The notes below the pieces were generated by a model. That model made no database searches. It saw only the letters and a list, made by a program, of their open reading frames with translations, and had not been told where the DNA came from. Of a stretch of DNA of 17,877 nucleotides, positions 6,091 through 13,807 are shown in pieces. Made by a program: the position numbers and the translations under genes. Position 1 is the first letter of the stretch. Each line of letters begins with the position of its first letter. The DNA lies in the NCBI GenBank assembly GCA_946408315.1, contig CAMJRV010000011.1, positions 1 through 17,877 on the forward strand, read 5' to 3'. The DNA is from an uncultured Bacillota bacterium (GTDB lineage Bacteria; Bacillota; Clostridia; Peptostreptococcales; Anaerovoracaceae).

Positions 6091-7704
6091 TCAATTATTG
6101 AGCGTTCCGACGCAGATCGTACCGGCGGTGATGTTGTAGAAATAAACCGTGCTGCCCTTGATGAAAATGTTCCTTCCGTACGCCTTATCCGAGGTCTTGA
6201 AAACCACCTTTCCGGCCTTGTCGAAAATCATGATCCTATACTTGGAAAGCTCCGTTTCCTGGAAGGTGCAGACCAGATATTCCTCGTTATCCCCCATAAG
6301 CTTCATATCGTCCAGCGCCGCCCCGAAGTTTACGTTTTCTCCCGCGGCATTGTAGAGGTTGTGGTTCAGGCCGTCCTGCCAGTAAACTTTGCCGTTCAGA
6401 ACGGTAAAGTCGCTTACAAAGTTCGGATTTTTAACCATCTGCACGGCCAGCTCTTCCGTTCCGTCCTTGATTGAGATACGGTACAGGCTTCCCTCGTTCT
6501 GATAGTAGAGAAAATCCCCTTCCAATTGGAAGGAAAGGGCTTCCCGCTTGCTGAGCCGCGTCGTTTCATTCGTATTGATATTGATTTTGTATATGCCGTT
6601 TTTTCCGCCGTCTTGCTTCGTCGGAAACGCCAGGATATACAGATCATCCCCGACAAGATATACGTCGTCCGTTCCGCTGCCGCCGCTGCTGTTCTCCCCG
6701 GAGGTCCAGGCCCAGCCATAGATGTAACCCTGATCTCCCAAGGGCTTCGACTCTTCTGCCCCGGTTTTCTGAAAGAGATTTCCCGGCCCCGGCGCACCCC
6801 CGGTCCAATAGAAAAAGCTCTTATCACCGAAGGTTTTCGTCCGAGTATAGCTGTTCTGCAGCTCCGTTGTGGTGCCGTCGTCATTCAGCCGGATCAGAAA
6901 ATCCGATCCCATCGTTGCACCGCCTTGATGGTATGTCAGATACGCCGTTCCATTCTCGGCACGTAAGCCGGCTGAAACGAGTCCCCCGTCACCATAGGAC
7001 CAGACGGGCAGCTGGTATACAGTCTTTGTCTTTGACAGGTCCGCAAGAGGAGCCTGTATGATGCGGCCTTTATTGTCCTCGTAGTAAGCGTATCGATCGG
7101 TTACCGTCACGGTGCTGGCAACACCGTCCGTTCCCTTCTTGAGGCTCGCCTTCGCAATCGCCTTCTGCTCCAGCTTGATATTGTCCGAGCGGATCGCGAG
7201 CCCGTTCTTGCCCTCAAAGCTGTAGTCCCAGCCGAATTCCTTCACACCGAATTCCCAGGTCATGGGGAAATATGTAATGTCCCGGAAGGACAACAGGGGA
7301 TATTCCTGCTTGCTGTTATCGACGGCCTTCCCGTTGACCTTGATCGGAAAACCTGGCACAGTCGCCTGATAACGGCTTCCGTTTTTTGCAGAAGCCTTCT
7401 GGGGCAGGTAAGCTGCCGTAATTCCCGTCTTCTCGATGGAAAGGCCCGCTGTATTGCCCTTCCACTCGGTTTCCAGACCAAGAAACCGGCAGTCGTTATA
7501 CGTCATCGGGAAATAGGTAATATCCTTATATACGATAAAGGGATATTTGATATAGTTGTTGTCGATCCTGACTCCGTTCATGGTAACGCCATAGGCCGGT
7601 ATCGTCACGGTTACACCTTTTCCGGCCTGGGCCCCGTAAGAAGCTCCCGCCGCCGCCAGCAAAAGCAATGACGCCAGCATCAGCACCTGAAATTTTCTTC
7701 TCAT
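6091..7704 (-). CDS. Secreted protein with two stalk-like repeats and a DUF5050-like beta-propeller
   Basis: Predicted exported protein of 537 residues from MRRKFQVLMLASLLLLAAAG, a Sec signal peptide with probable cleavage after SYGAQA. Two related modules follow, at about 33-91 and 114-172. Each carries a conserved (Y/R)xDITYFPMT core and a W/Y-containing strand ending in a short G-L-(S/A)-I element. They resemble the copper-amine-oxidase N-terminal (stalk) domain. From about 200 to the end the chain is repetitive beta-strand sequence (DRYAYYEDNKGRIIQAPL, KVYWQDGLNHNLY, STVYFYNITAG). This is like DUF5050 or LRP-type propellers. The start at 7704 is chosen because GGAGGGTGAGG precedes it and a signal peptide begins there; the open frame reaches 48 codons further without either. 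It is second in an operon with the 398-aa stalk protein. The ligand is unknown, and no catalytic motif is seen. Confidence 0.8.
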   Translation of the reverse strand: MRRKFQVLMLASLLLLAAAGASYGAQAGKGVTVTIPAYGVTMNGVRIDNNYIKYPFIVYKDITYFPMTYNDCRFLGLETEWKGNTAGLSIEKTGITAAYLPQKASAKNGSRYQATVPGFPIKVNGKAVDNSKQEYPLLSFRDITYFPMTWEFGVKEFGWDYSFEGKNGLAIRSDNIKLEQKAIAKASLKKGTDGVASTVTVTDRYAYYEDNKGRIIQAPLADLSKTKTVYQLPVWSYGDGGLVSAGLRAENGTAYLTYHQGGATMGSDFLIRLNDDGTTTELQNSYTRTKTFGDKSFFYWTGGAPGPGNLFQKTGAEESKPLGDQGYIYGWAWTSGENSSGGSGTDDVYLVGDDLYILAFPTKQDGGKNGIYKININTNETTRLSKREALSFQLEGDFLYYQNEGSLYRISIKDGTEELAVQMVKNPNFVSDFTVLNGKVYWQDGLNHNLYNAAGENVNFGAALDDMKLMGDNEEYLVCTFQETELSKYRIMIFDKAGKVVFKTSDKAYGRNIFIKGSTVYFYNITAGTICVGTLNN

Positions 7705-7759
7705 TTTCCTCACCCTCCATGATTCAATTGCGACAGATGCCCTATCCTTCACAGCGGCA

Positions 7760-8956
7760 TTACTGTCCTTTATAGATCGAAACCGTACCATCCTCTTCAA
7801 AATGCAGATAGGACGGAATACAGTCCGCTGTACCGTACCACATTCCATGTGCCCCCACCGACGGCCTCCACTCCTGATAAAGCTTATAACTTCCGAAGTC
7901 CGTATAGGCGGAATCCGATCCCTGCTCCAACGCCTGATCCGAGAACGGTCCCTGATCCTGTTTCAGCACCTTCAGATTGGCGATCTTCGCCCCCTCGGAT
8001 CTTGACAGGCAGTTTGCCCCGTCAAAGGGCTTTGACATGGCCATGGACACGACCGCCTTAACGGACGCCTTACTGAAATCAGAAGCGGCAGAAGACTTTC
8101 GAACCACCTCTTTTCCGTCCAGCTCGATCACCAGATCAGTCTGCTGCTCCGATCTCTTCTCGCTGTAAAACTTTAAATGGTGGGTAGAGCCCTGTTCCAG
8201 CACGATATTCTGACCCCAGCGCCAGTCATTCCCCTGCCGCAGAAATACTGTCCACCGATCGTAGCCGGGGTGGCCTGGGTCTTCAATAAACTGAAAGCCG
8301 CCTTCTGCATTTCCGACGTCGTTTGCCCAGTCAAACCCAAAATAAACGTAAGGACAGTCGCCCTTTTCGGCGAGGCTTACCATAGGCAGGGTCACATCCG
8401 CCTGGATGCCGGAAAAGCCGTCAAAGGAAAGCTGTTTTCTCGAAAAGATACCAGTGGTTCCCCCATTGATATTGAAGGGAGACGGTGCGGTTCTGTCCAC
8501 TGACGACACGGAAACGATCCCGGTTTTTCCGTCCCAGTCCACCTGGTAGCCGTAGGCTTCCAGAACGGCCCTCAGAGGCAGATAGGTCCGCCCATTTTTT
8601 AAAACAGCTCCCGCATCGATGGGAACCGCTTTTCCATCGACATAGATCGTCTCCTGGCCTACGGGGATATCGACCTTCGTTTCCCCCTTCCGTGTAAGCA
8701 CCATGCCGCTCTTGCCATCCCAATCCACTTCGCAGCCGACAGAATCGAGACAGACCCGGACCGGCATCATCGTCCGCCCTGCTCCGGTAAGATAGGGAAA
8801 GCCGGTATCCGCATCGAAGGCCACCGCCTTCCCATCGACAGTAAAGCCGGGCGAGCCCGAAAAAACGCCGGTATTTTTTGCATACGATTCCGTTCCCCCG
8901 GAAAGCGCAAACAATAAAATACACGCAGCAGCAATCACAAAAAATTTCCTCTTCAT
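7760..8956 (-). CDS. Secreted stalk-domain protein with unassigned C-terminal region
   Basis: Predicted exported protein of 398 residues. The signal peptide is MKRKFFVIAAACILLFALSG, with likely cleavage after ESYA (about 26). Residues 36-151 form a copper-amine-oxidase N-terminal-like (stalk) domain. Its two half-repeats are seen in MMPVRVCLDSVGCEVDWDGK and YLPLRAVLEAYGYQVDWDGK. Residues about 160-333 are beta-rich (FGFDWANDVGN, RWTVFLRQGNDWRWGQN, TDLVIELDGKEVV) and look like a concanavalin/LamG-type sandwich. The last roughly 45 residues (YQEWRPSVGAHGMWYG to the end) are Trp- and Tyr-rich and not recognised. The ATG follows AGGGGG at about 7 nt. A 55-nt gap to the next gene, with no terminator, makes them co-transcribed. 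A surface or wall-associated binding function is an inference; no enzyme signature is visible. Confidence 0.8.
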   Translation of the reverse strand: MKRKFFVIAAACILLFALSGGTESYAKNTGVFSGSPGFTVDGKAVAFDADTGFPYLTGAGRTMMPVRVCLDSVGCEVDWDGKSGMVLTRKGETKVDIPVGQETIYVDGKAVPIDAGAVLKNGRTYLPLRAVLEAYGYQVDWDGKTGIVSVSSVDRTAPSPFNINGGTTGIFSRKQLSFDGFSGIQADVTLPMVSLAEKGDCPYVYFGFDWANDVGNAEGGFQFIEDPGHPGYDRWTVFLRQGNDWRWGQNIVLEQGSTHHLKFYSEKRSEQQTDLVIELDGKEVVRKSSAASDFSKASVKAVVSMAMSKPFDGANCLSRSEGAKIANLKVLKQDQGPFSDQALEQGSDSAYTDFGSYKLYQEWRPSVGAHGMWYGTADCIPSYLHFEEDGTVSIYKGQ

Positions 8957-8988
8957 CCATCGTCCCCCTGTTTCCTGATATTGCTGCT

Positions 8989-9017
8989 ATCATATCAATA
9001 TCGCCGGCAACTCTCAA
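8989..9017 (-). promoter_or_regulatory. Candidate sigma-A promoter of the stalk-protein operon
   Basis: Minus strand TTGAGA (9017-9012), exact 17-nt spacer, TATGAT (8994-8989). The leader would be about 26 nt. It is divergent from the Mn2+ riboswitch promoter, with about 40 nt between the two -35 elements. Confidence 0.65.
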
Positions 9018-9058
9018 GAGGAATCCCGCTTTCGTAAATAAAATGTAAAATGATTTTC

Positions 9059-9087
9059 TTGACAACTGAAAGGTTTTATAGTACCAT
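9059..9087 (+). promoter_or_regulatory. Candidate sigma-A promoter of the Mn2+ riboswitch/exporter unit
   Basis: TTGACA (9059-9064), a perfect -35, is followed by a 17-nt spacer and TACCAT (9082-9087). The start would fall near 9093, at the first base of the aptamer, so the transcript begins almost directly with the riboswitch. Confidence 0.65.
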
Positions 9088-9094
9088 TGGACAA

Positions 9095-9183
9095 GTTAAG
9101 AGGGAGTAGTTTCAATTATAAAGTCAACATACTGGCTGCCTGAGCCTGGCTTTATAACCACCTGTGGTAACGAGACTTTTAAC
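9095..9183 (+). promoter_or_regulatory. yybP-ykoY (Mn2+) riboswitch aptamer
   Basis: Conserved elements of this class appear in order: GGGAGTAG (9102-9109), TCAACATACTGG (9124-9135), AGCCTGGC (9143-9150) and GGTAACGAGACTTT (9166-9179). Stem P1 forms from GTTAAGAG (9095-9102) and CTTTTAAC (9176-9183) with one G-U pair. The 3' strand of P1 is also the 5' part of the terminator that follows. Mn2+ binding should therefore block termination and switch the exporter on. The downstream gene is a Mn2+ exporter family known to be under this riboswitch, which supports the call. Confidence 0.93.
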
Positions 9184-9230
9184 ATGATCGTTCCGTTTTC
9201 GGAAGGATTATGTTAGCAGTCTCTTTTTTT
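9172..9230 (+). terminator. Riboswitch-controlled intrinsic terminator
   Basis: GAGACT (9172-9177) pairs with AGTCTC (9218-9223), and TAACAT (9180-9185) with ATGTTA (9210-9215). ATC pairs with GAT, and TTCCG (9191-9195) with CGGAA (9200-9204) around a TTTT loop. TTTTTTT (9224-9230) follows. The outer arms are shared with riboswitch P1, so the two structures exclude each other. Confidence 0.9.
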
Positions 9231-9306
9231 ATTGCAGCGGAGCCATTGCGCCTACTCTTTTTCTGCCGTTTCAACCGTTTTTTAAGATAAGAAAGGATGA
9301 TCGATC

Positions 9307-10029
9307 ATGAATTCAATGCTGTTTGCCTATCTCTTCTCAGCAGGAGCTGTCGTTTTAGCCGAAATGGGTGACAAGACCCAACTGCTCGCCATGGCCTTTG
9401 CAACGAAATACAAGGCGTCAAAGGTAATGCTCGGAGTTTTTATCGCAACGGTCTTCAACCATGGCCTTGCCGTTGCCGTCGGCAACTATCTCACCAGATT
9501 TGACTCTGCGCAGATCTGGATTCAAGGAATCGCCTCGCTGTCGTTTCTCTTTTTCGGCCTGTGGACGATACGGGGGGATCGGCTGGAAGGGGAAGAAAAC
9601 CGGACGACAAAATACGGACCTGTGATCACAGTGACGGTCGCCTTCTTCCTGGCGGAAATGGGAGACAAGACACAGTTGGCAACGATCGCGCTCTCTGCGA
9701 AATTCCCCGTTTCGCCCGTCGGCATCCTGATGGGAACCACTACCGGAATGCTCATCGCAGACGCCATCGGAATCATTTTCGGGATTATCCTATGTAAGAG
9801 AATACCGGAACGGAAGATCAAGCTTGTCTCCGCCGGCGCCTTCATTCTCTTCGGGCTGATCGGAACGTATCAGACTGCGCATGAACAACTCCATCTGTCG
9901 CCCCCGGTGATCGCGGCAATCCTGATCGGGCTCACCGCCCTCACATCCATCGCCGCTTACTTTATTATCAAAAGTGACCGGGAGTCTTCCCTGTCCTCGA
10001 TTACGGGGAGTCACTGCAATGTAAAATGA
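9307..10029 (+). CDS. UPF0016/GDT1 (TMEM165) family Mn2+ exporter
   Basis: Predicted inner-membrane cation exporter of 240 residues that removes excess Mn2+. The family signature E-x-G-D-K-(S/T) occurs twice, as EMGDKTQLLAMAFATKYK (E19) and EMGDKTQLATIALSAKFP (E117). The two halves are inverted repeats of three helices each, typical of the family. A cytosolic linker RGDRLEGEENRTTKYG (89-104) joins them. The ATG follows GAAAGGATG (9291-9299). Expression should rise with Mn2+ through the upstream riboswitch, whose class commonly controls this family. The 3' end overlaps the convergent 2Fe-2S subunit gene by 29 nt, so there is no intergenic terminator. Ca2+ or H+ exchange is reported for eukaryotic relatives; Mn2+ is favoured here by the riboswitch. 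Confidence 0.94.
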   Translation: MNSMLFAYLFSAGAVVLAEMGDKTQLLAMAFATKYKASKVMLGVFIATVFNHGLAVAVGNYLTRFDSAQIWIQGIASLSFLFFGLWTIRGDRLEGEENRTTKYGPVITVTVAFFLAEMGDKTQLATIALSAKFPVSPVGILMGTTTGMLIADAIGIIFGIILCKRIPERKIKLVSAGAFILFGLIGTYQTAHEQLHLSPPVIAAILIGLTALTSIAAYFIIKSDRESSLSSITGSHCNVK

Positions 10030-10477
10030 CGTTGACCGCATTCCGTATCTCCTCGTAGCTGGTACACCGGCAGATGTTGGCTTGGAGCCATTCCTCCATC
10101 ACAATCTCCTCCGCGTCCGGATGAATCTGGGACAAGGCGTGGCAGACCATCAAAAACCCCGAGGTGCAATACCCGCACTGGAAGCCCCAATTTTCAACAA
10201 ATGCCGCTTGTATCGGAGCATTTTTCAATCCCTCCACGGTGGTGATCCGGTGCCCGACCGCTTCGGCGGTCAGCATCAGGCACGATTTTATGGGCCACCC
10301 ATCCACCAGAACGGTGCAGGCGCCGCAATCTCCGTTTTCGCACCCAGGCTTTGCTCCGGTCAGCCCAAGCTGCTCCCGCAGCGTATGGAGCAGGGTGTCG
10401 GACGGCTCGATCGTCACGTCCCGCTTCTCTTCATTGACTTCCAGCGAAATCACACTCTTTCCTATCACCTGAAACAC
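10001..10477 (-). CDS. Molybdenum hydroxylase, 2x[2Fe-2S] iron-sulfur subunit (xanthine dehydrogenase family)
   Basis: Small electron-transfer subunit of 158 residues (CoxS/XdhC/NdhS type). The plant-ferredoxin-type cluster uses C46, C51, C54 (PGCENGDCGACTVL) and C66. The second, helical [2Fe-2S] domain uses C101 and C104 (QCGYCTSG) and C136 and C138 (NICRCTS). It passes electrons from the Mo site to FAD. It starts at a GTG codon (10477), supported by CTGGAGGGATAATC just upstream; that Shine-Dalgarno sequence is inside the end of the FAD-subunit gene, whose stop is only 2 nt away. The order Mo, FAD, FeS on one strand makes it the last gene. The 3' end overlaps the convergent Mn2+ exporter by 29 nt. 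Confidence 0.95.
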   Translation of the reverse strand: MFQVIGKSVISLEVNEEKRDVTIEPSDTLLHTLREQLGLTGAKPGCENGDCGACTVLVDGWPIKSCLMLTAEAVGHRITTVEGLKNAPIQAAFVENWGFQCGYCTSGFLMVCHALSQIHPDAEEIVMEEWLQANICRCTSYEEIRNAVNVILHCSDSP

Positions 10478-10479
10478 GA

Positions 10480-11310
10480 TTATCCCTCCAGTTCTTTTCC
10501 CAGATTCATCAAGGTATTTTTCAGAACGAACAGCCGGTATCGGTCCGATCCCGAAACATCATTTAAAACCGGCCCAGGCATCAGATTGACAGCATTGCGG
10601 ACCCGCTCTTCCGGCGAGACGTCCCTTCTGTTCAGCTCGGTCTCCATCCTCACGCTGCGGAAGGGGAATCCACAAAGGCCGCTCAGGGCCAGCTTGAAGC
10701 TCCCTTCCTCCAGGACGGCGCAAAGGGAGATCAGCGGATAGTCGATCTTTTCGTTCTTCGTCTTCTTGATATGAAAATAAGGGAGGGCTGCATACTTTTT
10801 CTCCACAAGAAACTGAACGATAAACTCTCCAGGGGAAAGATTAAGCCCCTGATGGAAAAGACGGTGGACAGACACCTTTTTCAGATGACCCGCGCCAGCG
10901 ATGAGCACCGTGCAGTCGGACAGCAGCAGAGGCAAAAGCGCCTCCTTGTAAATGATCGTCCCGCAGATGTTGCCGCCGACGGTAATTTTACACTGCATCG
11001 TATGGTCCGCGATTCTTCCGCAGGCTTTTGACAAAAGCGGAAACAGATCGGCTTCCGTTATGTCAGATAAGGTAACCGAAGAGCCGATCACCAAATGATC
11101 TCCGTCGGTTTTTAATTCGCGGCATTCCGGTATTCCTTTCAGATCGATGACAGCCCCCATATCGAGATTGTTCATCCTCGCCATGGAGATGATCTCCGAA
11201 CCGCCCCCGTAATACAAAGGCCTTTTCCCTTCGGAATCGAGTTGCCCATATATTTTGACTGCCTCGGAAACCGTATCGGGGCGGTAATAGTCAAATTTCA
11301 TCGGAATCAT
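10480..11310 (-). CDS. Molybdenum hydroxylase, FAD-binding subunit (xanthine dehydrogenase family)
   Basis: Medium subunit of 276 residues (CoxM/XdhB-like) that binds FAD and hands electrons to an acceptor. The FAD-binding segments YYGGGSEIISMARMN (33-47) and TVGGNICG (110-117) are present. The C-terminal CO-dehydrogenase flavoprotein-like domain follows from about 170. The start MIPMKFDYYRPDTVSEAV is characteristic. The ATG overlaps the Mo-subunit stop by four bases (ATGA) and is preceded by GGAGGCAAGCT. No 4Fe-4S insertion, as in 4-hydroxybenzoyl-CoA reductase, is apparent at this length, and the acceptor is unknown. Confidence 0.94.
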   Translation of the reverse strand: MIPMKFDYYRPDTVSEAVKIYGQLDSEGKRPLYYGGGSEIISMARMNNLDMGAVIDLKGIPECRELKTDGDHLVIGSSVTLSDITEADLFPLLSKACGRIADHTMQCKITVGGNICGTIIYKEALLPLLLSDCTVLIAGAGHLKKVSVHRLFHQGLNLSPGEFIVQFLVEKKYAALPYFHIKKTKNEKIDYPLISLCAVLEEGSFKLALSGLCGFPFRSVRMETELNRRDVSPEERVRNAVNLMPGPVLNDVSGSDRYRLFVLKNTLMNLGKELEG

Positions 11311-13634
11311 AGCTTGCCTCCTGTCTTTGCATTCCAGATGGATTCCGGCGTGACCGGAAGCTGGTTCAATTCGGTCCTGGCCGCTGTCGACAGCGCGTTG
11401 GCAAGGGCCGCAGGAATTCCTATGATCCCATCCTCGGCGATTCCCCGTGCGCCGTAAGGAGCATCCACCTGGGGTGTTTCCATAAAATCCACAAGGTATT
11501 GCGGCTCTTCTCCGATATGGAGGACTTTATAGGTGCGCAGGCTGGTATTTTCCACCCTGCCCGAGCCGTCGTAGACGAAGGCCTCCCGGCTCCCCAGACC
11601 CAGTCCCATGCTCATTCCTCCTGTGATAAGGCCTCTGGAAGTTTTCGGATTCAGGACCTTTCCTGCATCCATCACGGTTGCGGCCCTGACCAGCCGGTAG
11701 GAAAAGTCTTTCGTATCGAATTCTACCTCCACCGCCTGTGCGCCCACAGCCCAGGCCGGACCTGACTTCCCCCGTCCGGTTTCATGATCCAGCGTCGTCA
11801 GCTGGCTCATGATATGACTTCCCCGACCCATAATCTGACCTCCCACACTCTCGCCGCCCGGATACTGATAGCCGTGGACCAGATCCTTAAATTCAAGATA
11901 GGTGGTGGGGTCCTGTTTTAGAAAAACCTTCTCTTCCGCCACTTCAAGATCCTCGGTCGGGCACTTCAACGCAACTGCGGCGATGCTTTTCACCTGCTCA
12001 ATCAGATCCTCCGCCGCTTTGAGCGGCGCCCGGCCGGCCATAAAAGTCGTCAGGCTTGCGACGGTCTTCCAGTGTTCGGGGCAAACCTGGGTATCGACCT
12101 CCAGCTTGACATGAATCCGGCTGACGTCCATTTTCATCTTCTCCGCGAGAATTTGCGCCAGGGTGGTTTTCATTCCGGGGCCGCATTCCACGACGCCGCT
12201 GTTCAGATTGATGCTCCCGTCCGAATTGAACGTGAGAAGGACGCCCGAAATGGCGTCGGTGGGCGAATTGGATGTCTTCCAGAAACCGCTGACGCCCTTC
12301 GCTCTGACGATGCCGTTTCCCAAATCGATCCTGGCGCCTTCCTTCCAACCGATCAACGCTCCAAGCCGTTCAAAACAGGCCGTCAGATTTCCGGTGCTGC
12401 TGGAGGTAACCTTCACCTGGGTCGGAGTCGTATCCCCTGGGATGATCGCATTCTTCATCCTCAGTTCAAGGGGATCGGTTCCGAGGGCTGCGGCAAGCTG
12501 ATCTAGAGCCCGTTCCACACAAAACGTGTAGGACGTGTGGCCGAAGCCCCGAAAAGAGGTGGCGTATGGATGATTCGTATAGACGCATACGGCGTCGCAC
12601 CAGACATTTTCAATGCGGTAAGGGCCGGTACAGTCCACCGCAATGGCTTTGGCAAGACGCGGGCCGATATCCGTATAAGCTCCCGTATCGACGAGATAGG
12701 TCATTTCGGCCGCTTTTAAATATCCATCCTTCGTCGCTCCGAGCTTGATTTTCGCTTCAAGTCCGAGCCGTCCGGGAGCCGACACCATGTCTTCCTCCCT
12801 CGTATTGGCGATTCTGACAGCCTGGCCGTCCACGGCCTTTGACGCCAGATACGCCAGAGCTTCCAGGATGACGGGGACCTTTCCGCCAAAGCCTCCTCCT
12901 ACGAGGGGCGTTTTGACCGTTACCTTCCCCTCCTCCAACTGAAAGGATTTGCTCAGCAGCTTTTTAACGGAAAACGGCGCCTGGGAAGAGGCCGTGATAA
13001 TGACCTGGCCGTCGGGATGAATCTCCGCCCTGGCAGCCCTCGTTTCCATCGCGATATGATCGGATTTCGGCAGTTGAAAACTCGCCTCCACCGTCACGTC
13101 ACTTTCCTGCCACCCCTTTGCCATGTCGCCCTTTCGGATTTTGATTCTGTCAGCGATGTTTGTGTCAGGTTCGGGATAAACGTCCTGAACCGCCTTCTTA
13201 TATTTCTTCAGATTTTCGTGGACCAGCGGAGCATCGCCCAGGATCGCCTCAGAGGGTGAGGCAACGACGGGAAGAGGCTTATACTTTACTGCAATGCGGT
13301 TTGCCGCCTCCATCGCCTCCCGCTCTGAGACGGCCACCACCAGGGCTACCGGCTCTCCGAAATATCTCACCTTGCCGGCGGCAAGGGGCGGACGGTCCTC
13401 GATTACATCTCCGCATAAAATGGCGCAATCCTTTCCCGTCAGGATCGCCTTGACCCCGGGGACTTTGGACGCCGCCCTGATGTCGACAGACCGGATCTCC
13501 GCATGAGCGTGGGGACTCGTCAGGATTTTTGCATGGAGCGTTCCCGTGATCTGGTCATCGTCCGTATACTTTGCTCTTCCGGTAACCTTGTCCCACGCCT
13601 CCTGGCGCTGAATATTCGTACCAACAGAATTCAA
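11307..13634 (-). CDS. Molybdenum hydroxylase, molybdopterin-binding catalytic subunit (xanthine dehydrogenase family)
   Basis: Catalytic subunit of 775 residues that hydroxylates a heterocycle or aldehyde at a Mo-pterin centre. The N-terminal aldehyde-oxidase hammerhead domain begins at GRAKYTDDDQITGTLHAKIL. Moco-binding segments include LVGGGFGGKVP (about 244-254) and SFRGFGHTSY (about 360-369). The catalytic glutamate is probably E734 in GARGIAEDG near the C-terminus. The start is placed at a TTG codon (13634) because GGAGGTGG lies 7 nt upstream and the family N-terminus begins near SVGTNIQRQEAWDKVTG. The open frame runs 30 codons further to an ATG without a ribosome site. Substrate is not certain: xanthine or another purine is suggested by nearby xpt and nucleoside uptake genes, but nicotinate-type relatives look alike. 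No Mo-enzyme maturation gene (XdhC or CoxF) is in the window. Confidence 0.93.
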   Translation of the reverse strand: MNSVGTNIQRQEAWDKVTGRAKYTDDDQITGTLHAKILTSPHAHAEIRSVDIRAASKVPGVKAILTGKDCAILCGDVIEDRPPLAAGKVRYFGEPVALVVAVSEREAMEAANRIAVKYKPLPVVASPSEAILGDAPLVHENLKKYKKAVQDVYPEPDTNIADRIKIRKGDMAKGWQESDVTVEASFQLPKSDHIAMETRAARAEIHPDGQVIITASSQAPFSVKKLLSKSFQLEEGKVTVKTPLVGGGFGGKVPVILEALAYLASKAVDGQAVRIANTREEDMVSAPGRLGLEAKIKLGATKDGYLKAAEMTYLVDTGAYTDIGPRLAKAIAVDCTGPYRIENVWCDAVCVYTNHPYATSFRGFGHTSYTFCVERALDQLAAALGTDPLELRMKNAIIPGDTTPTQVKVTSSSTGNLTACFERLGALIGWKEGARIDLGNGIVRAKGVSGFWKTSNSPTDAISGVLLTFNSDGSINLNSGVVECGPGMKTTLAQILAEKMKMDVSRIHVKLEVDTQVCPEHWKTVASLTTFMAGRAPLKAAEDLIEQVKSIAAVALKCPTEDLEVAEEKVFLKQDPTTYLEFKDLVHGYQYPGGESVGGQIMGRGSHIMSQLTTLDHETGRGKSGPAWAVGAQAVEVEFDTKDFSYRLVRAATVMDAGKVLNPKTSRGLITGGMSMGLGLGSREAFVYDGSGRVENTSLRTYKVLHIGEEPQYLVDFMETPQVDAPYGARGIAEDGIIGIPAALANALSTAARTELNQLPVTPESIWNAKTGGKL

Positions 13635-13680
13635 AATACCACCTCCAATCAATAAGAATAGGTTTTCTAATTCTGCCGTT

Positions 13681-13711
13681 CTTATACGGACGATCCCCTT
13701 TTCACTGTAAA
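13681..13711 (-). promoter_or_regulatory. Possible promoter of the Mo-hydroxylase operon
   Basis: Minus strand TTTACA (13711-13706) and TATAAG (13686-13681) each match the consensus at five of six bases, but the spacer is 19 nt. It lies just downstream of the peroxiredoxin terminator and 47 nt before the TTG start, as expected for a new transcription unit. Confidence 0.4.
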
Positions 13712-13736
13712 ATAGCTCCCGCACCGCAATTTTATC

Positions 13737-13787
13737 AAAAAGAAAAGGCCCGCCGCCTCTGATCGCTCAAGGGCAGCGGACCTTTTT
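13737..13787 (-). terminator. Intrinsic terminator after the peroxiredoxin gene
   Basis: A 14-pair stem (13772-13785 with 13744-13757, two G-U pairs) has a 14-nt loop. On the minus strand TTTTCTTTTT follows. It is the strongest simple terminator in the window and separates the peroxiredoxin from the Mo-hydroxylase operon. Confidence 0.85.
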
Positions 13788-13807
13788 CACCGGGGGTTAC
13801 GCGGGTT

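Noticed and set aside
8421..9065. Minus-strand 214-codon frame overlapping the first stalk protein gene
   Set aside because: Out-of-frame shadow spanning the promoter; the stalk protein in the other frame has a signal peptide and clear repeats.
13635..13724. ATG-started extension (30 codons) of the Mo subunit
   Set aside because: It lacks a ribosome site and overlaps the candidate promoter; the TTG at 13634 has GGAGGTGG at good spacing and matches the family N-terminus.
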